The notes beneath the pieces are model-generated. The model was not told the DNA's origin. It saw only the letters and a program-made list of their open reading frames with translations, and did not search any database. The position numbers were made by a program, and so were the translations under genes. DNA of 12,602 bases from Bog-756 sp050011635. GTDB taxonomy: Bacteria > Actinomycetota > Acidimicrobiia > Acidimicrobiales > RAAP-2. Positions 7,800-12,602 of this stretch are shown in pieces; the first letter of the stretch is position 1; every line of letters begins with the position of its first letter. The stretch lies in assembly GCA_050011635.1 (NCBI GenBank), contig JBEKIU010000126.1, forward strand, positions 1-12,602, read 5' to 3'.

Positions 7800-8002
7800 C
7801 GGTGCTCCTGGTTCCGCACAATCATTCCACGTCGGTAAGGAGGAGCGTCTTGTGCCCGATCCGAGGTACCGGGCTCCTTACCCGGGCCCCGGCGACGCCT
7901 CCTCGGCCGCGAGCGGCGCAGGTGGGCCAACCGGTCGTGAACGCCCCAAACCGATCCGTCCCGCCCGCATCGGTGGACCGGCGATCGTGCGTTCTTCGGG
8001 GG

Positions 8003-8008
8003 TATGCT
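8003..8008 (+). promoter_or_regulatory. Probable -10 box (TATGCT) for a leaderless transcript
   Basis: TATGCT is close to the -10 consensus and ends 6 bases before the ATG at 8015. There is no Shine-Dalgarno sequence before that ATG, so the message probably starts at the start codon. A good -35 is not evident. Confidence 0.5.
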
Positions 8009-8014
8009 CACGTC

Positions 8015-8392
8015 ATGCCGATGCCCAAGCGGGCAAGCGTCGATGATTTCTTCGCGCAGCTCACTGACGTCCAGCGCCCGCACCTCGAGGCGCTCAGGGA
8101 GCTGAGCTTGGAGATCGACCCGGAGGCGCGGGAGGAACTCAAGTGGAACCTGCCGGTGTACGTCCGCGGCGAGAATACGAATCTGTGGACGCTTCAGAAC
8201 TTCAAGAACCACTGCTCGGTTCGGTTCTCTCCCGAATTTTTCGCCACCCAACAGGCAGCGGTGAAGGCCTCCGGCTACGAGTTCGGTGCGGGCTTCATCA
8301 AGCTCCCCTACAACCGGGAGCTGCCGACCCAACTCCTGAAGACGCTGATCAAGGCACGGATCCTCGAGTTCGAAACATCCGGAGCCGGCTAG
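8015..8392 (+). CDS. DUF1801 (YdhG-like) protein
   Basis: A 125-residue cytoplasmic protein of the DUF1801 family, a small alpha/beta fold whose function is not established; some members are annotated as iron-chaperone-like. Family signs are the N-terminal VDDFFAQLTDVQRPHLEALR helices, the EELKWNLPVY segment at 40-49, the strand KNHCSVRFSP at 64-73, GAGFIKLPYN at 91-100, and a closing helix LPTQLLKTLIKARILEF. The length is normal. The ATG at 8015 lies 6 bases after a TATGCT box and has no ribosome binding site, suggesting a leaderless message; a second ATG at 8021 would remove two residues. It is followed by a separate promoter for the next operon. Confidence 0.85.
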   Translation: MPMPKRASVDDFFAQLTDVQRPHLEALRELSLEIDPEAREELKWNLPVYVRGENTNLWTLQNFKNHCSVRFSPEFFATQQAAVKASGYEFGAGFIKLPYNRELPTQLLKTLIKARILEFETSGAG

Positions 8393-8471
8393 AGGGACGG
8401 CCGACCTGACAGTTCACAACCGTGTCCGCCGGCAATGACCGTCGAGGTCCCGGGCTTCCCGACGGTCGATA

Positions 8472-8500
8472 TTGACAGGGATCATGGTCCTAGTCATAGT
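8472..8500 (+). promoter_or_regulatory. Promoter TTGACA-17-CATAGT
   Basis: A perfect -35 hexamer TTGACA at 8472-8477, a 17-base spacer, and CATAGT at 8495-8500 (4 of 6 matches to TATAAT). The expected transcription start, about 7 bases after the -10, falls on the A of the ATG at 8507. This points to a leaderless message and argues that the in-frame ATG at 8435, upstream of the promoter, is not the start. Confidence 0.6.
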
Positions 8501-8506
8501 AGATCT

Positions 8507-8962
8507 ATGCGGTCGGTACTCCAAGCTCCCGTCGTGCCGGATATGGAGCACGTGCGGGCGGAACCCCGGGTGGACGATGCCCGACTCTTGTTCGAGGAGG
8601 CTCGTCGGCGGCGCCATCGGCGGCAGATTCTGGTCGTCGGAGTGATGCTGTGCAGCCTCCTCTGCCTCGGGATCACCTTGCTCGTCACCGGTGGAGGTGG
8701 ACACTTCTTCGGAGGCCCTCCGACCGCATCGAGCAACGGCCCGGTCGGAGGAGCCACGATCCAACAGTCCGCTCCCGAGGGCCATGGTCGGCAGACCCCG
8801 GTCACGGCCAGACCCTCGGCCTGCGACAAGGGCGTAGTGTTTCCACGTGATGCGAAAGCATCGGCGTCGTTGCTTCCTTGCTACAAGGTCGTGGCGTTTC
8901 CACCCGGCATGGCCACGACTGTTCATCCAGGCCCGAGGGTCGGTAGGGGAGCGCATCGATGA
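8507..8962 (+). CDS. Single-pass membrane protein of unknown function
   Basis: About 151 residues. A cytoplasmic N-terminus (about 1-38) ends in an Arg-rich stretch, DDARLLFEEARRRRHRRQIL, followed by one membrane helix at about 40-60 and an external, Gly/Pro/Ser-rich tail of about 90 residues with two cysteines (in SACDKG and LPCYK). I do not recognise the tail. The N-terminal pattern LFxEARxRRHRR plus helix recurs in the next gene, so the two share an ancestral membrane-anchor module. The start at 8507 is chosen from the promoter at 8472-8500; an in-frame ATG at 8435 would add 24 residues but lies upstream of that promoter and lacks a ribosome binding site. The stop overlaps the next start as ATGA, so the pair is probably translationally coupled. 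Confidence 0.65.
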   Translation: MRSVLQAPVVPDMEHVRAEPRVDDARLLFEEARRRRHRRQILVVGVMLCSLLCLGITLLVTGGGGHFFGGPPTASSNGPVGGATIQQSAPEGHGRQTPVTARPSACDKGVVFPRDAKASASLLPCYKVVAFPPGMATTVHPGPRVGRGAHR

Positions 8963-10290
8963 CCCTTGTCGACCGACGCCCAGGCTTCGAGGGCACAGCC
9001 CCTGACCCCGCGCAGGTGCTCTTCCCAGAGGCCCGGAAGCGGCGCCACCGACGGTGGCTCGTGGTAGTGGCACTCGTCGTCGTTGTGGTGGCAGGCCTGA
9101 CGCTGGCAATGACGGCGCTCAAGCCGGGACCATCATCACCTCAGTCCTCGGCGCGGACGCCGTCCCTTCCCACCGGACCGATCTCAGTTCGTGGTGCCCT
9201 CCCACAGGTCGCCTGGGCCGACTACCTGGGACGGCTTCACATCGGACACCTTGCCGGGTTGACCCAACGCGTCGTGGCCCAAGCCGACGCCGACCCGACC
9301 GCGTCCCTCGTCTCGTTGGATCACACGATCTTCTGGGTCCGGTCGCAGTTGCCGAACAGGAATCAGACCGTTGATTCGATTTCCGATCCCGTGGTGCAGG
9401 GATTCGACACGACGACGGGACGCACGTTCACCGTGGCACCGGGAATACAGGTCTTTGCCTCCCTCAGCCGGACCTTCCTCTACGTCGAGTCGGACGACGG
9501 AAACCTTTCCGAGTATTGGCCCAACGGTGCTTCGAGAGGCCACGTCCTGCACGCCCCCGACGGGTGGTACCTGAGTGATCCCAGCCTGCTCGGCGATCCG
9601 ACCCCGGTCGTGGCCAATGGGATTCTGGTGGAATCGGGATCGGCTCGGAGTGGGTCTGCAGCCGACGGCTGCTCGGAGTCTGCCGGAGCTCTCTGTCCAG
9701 CGACGACGAGGCTGCAGCCGGCCAGCAAGAATCCTCCCACGTTGGGTATCTGGAGTCCCACGACTGGACATGTGCGAGTCATGGGGAGGGTGTGGAAGGT
9801 GCTCGGGTCCTACACGAAGCCCGGCGCTCGAAGCAGCCTCGTCGCCTGGGCACCGGCAAGTTGCCAGAAAGCTGACAACTGTTCCCTTCACATCACCGAC
9901 AGCTTCACGCTATCCACGCGGCTCGTCCACAGCCCGCTCGGTCACGGCTTCGACTGGGGCGGCGGCTTCTCCCCGGACGGAACCCAGCTTGCTGTGTTTG
10001 TCAAAACCGATCGATGGAACTTGAGTCCAACCACGCAGCTCGCTCTTGTCACCGGTCCCGGCTCCATCAGAGTGGTTCCCGGTGCGATCATCAACAATGG
10101 GGACGCCTTGGCCTGGGCCGAATGGTATCCCGACGGCAGCCATCTCATCACCGGCGGTGTGGGTTCGCCGGACGGCGTCACGAACGACAATCACTTTGTC
10201 GTGGACGCCCGGACGGGATCGGTGGTGCCGTTTCGGTTCCTTGCCGACCGAAACGGGGATGTCAACTTCTCCGTGGTGGCTCTCTCGTAG
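8959..10290 (+). CDS. Membrane-anchored protein with beta-propeller-like external domain
   Basis: A 443-residue protein. Residues 1-32 are cytoplasmic and end in VLFPEARKRRHRRW; one membrane helix spans about 33-53; a Ser/Pro linker follows; the remaining ~370 residues are external. That part is made of repeated strand units with TolB/WD40-like elements: WADYLGRLHIGHL, TIFWVRSQ, QGFDTTTGRTFTV, FLYVESDDGNLSEY, GIWSPTTGHVRVM, GGGFSPDGTQLAVFV, WYPDGSHLITGG and FVVDARTGSVVPF. A beta-propeller is therefore inferred. Two close cysteine pairs (DGCSESAGALC and ASCQKADNC) could form disulfides outside the membrane. The start ATG overlaps the previous stop by four bases (8959-8962). The function is unknown; a scaffold or ligand-binding role is a guess. 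Confidence 0.8.
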   Translation: MTLVDRRPGFEGTAPDPAQVLFPEARKRRHRRWLVVVALVVVVVAGLTLAMTALKPGPSSPQSSARTPSLPTGPISVRGALPQVAWADYLGRLHIGHLAGLTQRVVAQADADPTASLVSLDHTIFWVRSQLPNRNQTVDSISDPVVQGFDTTTGRTFTVAPGIQVFASLSRTFLYVESDDGNLSEYWPNGASRGHVLHAPDGWYLSDPSLLGDPTPVVANGILVESGSARSGSAADGCSESAGALCPATTRLQPASKNPPTLGIWSPTTGHVRVMGRVWKVLGSYTKPGARSSLVAWAPASCQKADNCSLHITDSFTLSTRLVHSPLGHGFDWGGGFSPDGTQLAVFVKTDRWNLSPTTQLALVTGPGSIRVVPGAIINNGDALAWAEWYPDGSHLITGGVGSPDGVTNDNHFVVDARTGSVVPFRFLADRNGDVNFSVVALS

Positions 10291-10312
10291 AAGACTTCGG
10301 GTGGGTTCCGCT

Positions 10313-10326
10313 GGGCTCCTGAGCCC
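10313..10326. terminator. Small GC-rich hairpin between convergent genes
   Basis: GGGCTC-CT-GAGCCC lies 23 bases after the stop of the propeller-like gene, in the 102-base gap before the convergent lipoprotein stop at 10393. It can form a 5-pair stem with a 4-base loop. No T-run follows, so it would be an imperfect intrinsic terminator at best. A second dyad, CCGGTC-N4-GACCGG at 10397-10412, overlaps the end of the lipoprotein gene. Confidence 0.25.
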
Positions 10327-10392
10327 GTGGGCCTCTGCACACTCGACATGCGCGCCGACCTCCGGGTCACATCCCGAACAGGTTCGTTCTCT

Positions 10393-11007
10393 TCATCCGG
10401 TCGGTGGACCGGTTGATCCGGGCCCAAAAGCGGTCACCGCCAGTTTGACTGGCGACCCAGCAAAGGCGCTGGCCAAGGTGTGCACCGGCACCTTGAGCGG
10501 CGAGGAGTCCCCAGGCAGGATGACGCTGAGTGCAGTGATCGTATAGACGGTGCCCGACGCAGTATTGGTGCCCAGGGCGAACGAGACAGCGGACCCTCGC
10601 CTCAGTACGGTTGGGCGCGGCCCAGGGTCGGGGTGCTCGTAGTCCGGCCCATCGGCGACTGCTATCGGAAGCGGCAGCACCCATCCTCCCGACAGGACGG
10701 AGCCCAGGGCTGAGACGATCCGGGGGTATCCGTTGATCGAACAGCTCGGCCCGTTGTTTGTCAGTGCAATGATCACGAACGGCTGACTCGCCTCACTCCC
10801 GCCGGAGGTGACGCGAGCCCGGAGCTGGGCGTTCTGGCAGGTCGCTTGGTTACGCACCGGTGAACTGTCGGGCGGGTGGGTGGTGGTCGGGATGGTAGGA
10901 ATTCCACTGTCCGGGCCGTCGGGTTTGATGGCGGTTCCGTTCGAGCATCCCGCCAGCCCGGCGGACACCACCCCCGCTGCCACCAGCGCCGCCAAACGTC
11001 CCACCAT
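10393..11007 (-). CDS. DUF4232-like lipoprotein
   Basis: A lipoprotein of about 204 residues from the ATG at 11007. The signal peptide MVGRLAALVAAGVVSAGLAG ends in a clear lipobox (GLAGC) with Cys21 as the lipidation site. A Pro/Thr/Ser linker (PTIPTTTHPPDSS) follows, then a domain like DUF4232: first cysteine in ATCQNAQLRARV, then FVIIALTNNGPSCSINGYPRIV with the second cysteine, which probably pairs with the first. This domain occurs on many actinobacterial cell-surface lipoproteins and has no settled function. The frame is open to a TTG at 11046 that would add 13 residues with several arginines; neither start has a clear ribosome binding site. It is convergent with the membrane-protein pair. 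Confidence 0.82.
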   Translation of the reverse strand: MVGRLAALVAAGVVSAGLAGCSNGTAIKPDGPDSGIPTIPTTTHPPDSSPVRNQATCQNAQLRARVTSGGSEASQPFVIIALTNNGPSCSINGYPRIVSALGSVLSGGWVLPLPIAVADGPDYEHPDPGPRPTVLRRGSAVSFALGTNTASGTVYTITALSVILPGDSSPLKVPVHTLASAFAGSPVKLAVTAFGPGSTGPPTG

Positions 11008-11066
11008 ACGAGGCAGTCTTTCACGTTGGCTCGATCGTGATTCCAAGACCGTCCCGTGCCGGTAAA

Positions 11067-11167
11067 CCCGTAGCGGTCGATCCCCGCGCCCGGATGTGCC
11101 CGTAGGGACACAGTTGATAGCGCGGTTTGATTGTGAGTCGGATTGACGGTGTGGGCTTCGCTACGGG
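11067..11167. repeat. Separated 9-base inverted repeat CCCGTAGCG / CGCTACGGG
   Basis: CCCGTAGCG at 11067-11075 is the reverse complement of CGCTACGGG at 11159-11167. A shorter copy, CCCGTAG, is at 11099-11105. All lie in the gap upstream of the lipoprotein gene, between it and the SnoaL remnant. They may be regulator sites or edges of a lost segment; short length makes chance possible. Confidence 0.25.
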
Positions 11168-11182
11168 ATGACGACTGTCGAC

Positions 11183-11445
11183 CTACCCGGCTTCGCCATC
11201 GAAGGCCGAATGCATCTCCATCGTCCAATCCTCGGCCCCGAGGGCTCGAAGCAGTCGCTCAGCAATGCGCCATCCCTCGGGAAGGCGGACAACTGAGTCG
11301 TGGTGATAGCCCCACAGGCGAGGCGTGCCCCCGTCGGCCCGCTGGTGCCAGGCACACACGGATGTGCGCACCGATGCGTGATCGCGGTCTTCGAACGTCA
11401 CGAGGACGTTGGCCGAGCCGAGCGACCTCCAACCGTCTGCGACTT
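11183..11445 (-). pseudogene. C-terminal remnant of a SnoaL-like (NTF2-fold) gene
   Basis: The minus-strand frame ending at 11183 encodes a recognisable C-terminal half of a SnoaL-like protein: SANVLVTFEDRDHASVRTSV, then CAWHQRADGG, WGYHHDSVVRLPEGWRIAER and LLRALGAEDW. Full-length relatives are about 130-150 residues and begin with a helix carrying catalytic Asp/His residues; that half is absent. Upstream of about 11450 the same frame runs to 11545 but gives only low-complexity Arg/Ser-rich sequence antiphase to the secreted-protein gene. No start codon with a ribosome binding site opens the conserved part. I read it as a decayed gene whose 5' half was lost at a junction with the neighbouring secreted-protein gene. 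Confidence 0.65.
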
Positions 11446-11903
11446 CAGACCTGATCGACCTGGCTCGACCGTGAGCTTGCCCTGGTTCCGACCGTGAGCC
11501 TGACCGATGTCGCCTCGAACCTTGATCCCGTGACCAACAGGCCAAAGTCGTAGGTGATCGCCTTCGTTCCGGTGTTCTTTGGAACGCTCACCCTTTGATC
11601 CACGACTCCCTTGGTGCAGGGCCTCTTGGTTGGAAGTCCCTTGATCGTCGGTCGAACCGAGAAGATACAGGTGGCGGCATTGGTGACCCTTGCATGCACA
11701 GTCACCGTCCCACCGACCCAGGTGAGCGATGCAGGTGTGGTCTTCAACGAAGTGACCGTTGTTCTCGTCGATGCACCCGCCACTGAGTCAGAGCTGAAGA
11801 AGGTGAGTCCACCAACCAGGATCACCAGCGCCGCGCCAATGGACAATGCGCCGGTCAGTCTCCGAATCGCTCCGCTCATGGGAGGAGTTCCAGCTCTGAT
11901 CAT
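11445..11903 (-). CDS. Secreted protein with Ig-like / strand-rich domain
   Basis: About 152 residues from the ATG at 11903. A signal peptide or single anchor spans roughly residues 9-44 (basic IRRLTGAL, hydrophobic SIGAALVILVGGLTFF, likely cleavage after VAGA). The mature part is strand-rich with an Ig-like feel: TPASLTWVGGTVTVHARVTN, two cysteines (Cys79 and Cys96) that could pair, then VSVPKNTGTKAITYDFGLLV and ATSVRLTV. I do not recognise the family. The last about 11 residues (ASSRSSQVDQV) come from DNA running into the SnoaL remnant and may be a junction tail. The start at 11903 has a G-run (complement of 11909-11914) 5 bases upstream; ATGs at 11951 and 11879 are also in frame, and the latter still leaves a good signal peptide. 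Confidence 0.7.
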   Translation of the reverse strand: MIRAGTPPMSGAIRRLTGALSIGAALVILVGGLTFFSSDSVAGASTRTTVTSLKTTPASLTWVGGTVTVHARVTNAATCIFSVRPTIKGLPTKRPCTKGVVDQRVSVPKNTGTKAITYDFGLLVTGSRFEATSVRLTVGTRASSRSSQVDQV

Positions 11904-12062
11904 TCCTGCCCCCCGCTCGTTTGGCCCGGTGGGTGGAAATGTAGCAGTCATGCGGTCTTGCGTTCAGTCGGGATTGCCCTCGTCCAACTTCCTGCTGATG
12001 CGCTTGACGGCGGTGAGGGCGGCGTGACATCGGAGGGTCGGAACCGCTCCTGACCCGGTGGT

Positions 12063-12084
12063 GGCCAGAGGAGCGCCTCTGGCC
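12063..12084. repeat. Strong 9-bp hairpin, GGCCAGAGG-AGCG-CCTCTGGCC
   Basis: A perfect inverted repeat with 9-base arms and a 4-base loop in the 196-base gap between the divergent secreted-protein and amidohydrolase genes (counting from the ATG at 11951). A second inverted repeat, TGGGCC (12096-12101) with GGCCCA (12110-12115), follows and leads into CGGGTTTTGTT, so on the plus strand the pair resembles a terminator although no plus-strand gene ends just upstream. Confidence 0.5.
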
Positions 12085-12133
12085 CGGCGGCGTTCTGGGC
12101 CGGGGGCCAGGCCCACGGGTTTTGTTCGCAGGG

Positions 12134-12139
12134 TATCCT
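12134..12139 (+). promoter_or_regulatory. Probable -10 box (TATCCT) for a leaderless transcript
   Basis: TATCCT fits TAnnnT and ends 8 bases before the GTG at 12148, the same spacing as at 4737-4742. No ribosome binding site precedes this GTG. Confidence 0.45.
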
Positions 12140-12147
12140 CGATCGAT

Positions 12148-12602
12148 GTGACCGCGATTGGCCGGTTCTCTCGAAAACAACGGGATCAAGAGGGTTGTGA
12201 TGAGCCTCTTCCACTCCGTGCGGGACCGGTGTCAAACGGGGAGTTCGTGCCTGCCGGCGAAACGGCCCGTGACAGGGCGGTCAACCAACGAATTCGATCA
12301 TCAATCGATGACTCGGCGGCCCGGATGGGACTGGATCGTCGACGATTCCTCCAGGGCGCCGGCGCGGTTGCGGCGTCACTGGCCGTATTTGATCTCGCAG
12401 GGTGCAGCACGACGGCAACGTCGCATGGCGCCTCCTCTCCTCAGAAAGGCGGTCAGGGAGGCAGGTTTGCGGCACCCCCACCGGAGGACACCGAGGCATG
12501 TCAGCAAGCCCTTTTGGGCTCTGGTGAGTTCATTTTCGACGTCCATACCCACCATGTCATCCCGAGCGGTCCTTGGGTCCAAGATGCCCCGGAAACGGTC
12601 GG
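12148..12602 (+). CDS. Tat-exported amidohydrolase-family protein (5' part, runs off the window)
   Basis: An open frame of 151 codons from GTG 12148 to the right edge, 3' incomplete. The N-terminus has a lead of about 60 residues (including GPVSNGEFVPAGET), then a twin-arginine signal at LDRRRFLQGAGAVAASLAVF (arginines 64-66), followed by LAGC with Cys86, so it could be a Tat lipoprotein. After a Gly/Ser-rich linker the mature part begins GSGEFIFDVHTHHVIPSGPW; the DVHTH (His133, His135) is the first metal-binding HxH motif of the amidohydrolase superfamily. From memory, actinobacterial amidohydrolases with a long SNGEFVP lead and THHVDP-like motif exist, supporting this start rather than the ATG at 12325 (MGLDRRRF). 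The GTG lies 8 bases after TATCCT, fitting a leaderless message. Substrate unknown. Confidence 0.78.
   Translation, partial: MTAIGRFSRKQRDQEGCDEPLPLRAGPVSNGEFVPAGETARDRAVNQRIRSSIDDSAARMGLDRRRFLQGAGAVAASLAVFDLAGCSTTATSHGASSPQKGGQGGRFAAPPPEDTEACQQALLGSGEFIFDVHTHHVIPSGPWVQDAPETV

Noticed and set aside
7868..7885. CCGGG-N7-CCCGG as a terminator or operator between the small protein and DUF1801 genes
   Set aside because: Arms of 5 G/C bases are expected by chance at this GC content, and no gene ends there.
8435..8506. In-frame ATG at 8435 as the start of the first membrane-protein gene
   Set aside because: It lies upstream of a good promoter (TTGACA-17-CATAGT) whose predicted start falls on the ATG at 8507, and it has no ribosome binding site.
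8849..8862. GATGC-GAAA-GCATC hairpin with a GNRA-type loop
   Set aside because: It lies inside a coding frame, has only a 5-bp stem, and no neighbouring structure suggests an RNA element.
11595..12027. Plus-strand frames opposite the secreted-protein gene
   Set aside because: No recognisable motif and no ribosome binding site; the minus frame has a clear signal peptide and patterned strands.
1..12602. CRISPR array, insertion sequence, phage defence or secondary-metabolite system
   Set aside because: No regularly spaced repeats, transposase or integrase motifs, terminal repeats with target duplications, or defence-type domains are visible on either strand.

Overview
The window reads as chromosomal DNA of a high-GC actinobacterium, most like an Acidimicrobiia-type lineage. 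That placement is an inference from high GC, frequent GTG starts, several start codons sitting 6-8 bases after a -10 box (leaderless style), and family content: DUF664-type DinB, DUF1801, a DUF4232-type lipoprotein, and a Tat-exported amidohydrolase with a long N-terminal lead. I see no insertion sequence, CRISPR array, tRNA or rRNA, so this looks like ordinary chromosome rather than a mobile island.

Layout. (1) 36-686 (+) is a HAD-family phosphatase that converges, with a 15-bp gap, on a two-gene minus-strand c-di-GMP operon: a PilZ-domain protein (2986-2663) followed 26 bp later by a membrane GGDEF-EAL protein (2636-702). (2) 3672-3196 (-) is a DinB/DUF664 protein, divergent from a plus-strand run: a double-hotdog thioesterase-like protein (3824-4666), an alkaline-phosphatase-superfamily phosphodiesterase (4751-6274) and SurE nucleotidase (6439-7236). 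(3) After a 308-bp gap with palindromes, a small conserved protein (7799-7545, -) diverges from a DUF1801 protein (8015-8392, +). (4) 8507-10290 (+) holds two single-pass membrane proteins overlapping by ATGA and sharing the same N-terminal pattern; the second carries a probable extracytoplasmic beta-propeller-like domain. (5) 11007-10393 (-) is a DUF4232-like lipoprotein; 11445-11183 (-) is the C-terminal remnant of a SnoaL-like gene; 11903-11445 (-) is a secreted protein. (6) From 12148 (+) a Tat-signal amidohydrolase runs off the right edge.

The most interesting signal is the phosphodiesterase at 4751-6274. All the expected metal and nucleophile residues can be found, but in a circularly permuted order: the half that normally closes the domain (last His ligand and a VDVAPT motif) comes first, and the half that normally opens it (LDG, PTVTLANH) comes second. 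Other points of interest are a set of four probable leaderless promoters, a c-di-GMP operon with a degenerate I-site, a paralogous membrane-protein pair, and a decayed SnoaL gene fused to the tail of a secreted-protein gene.
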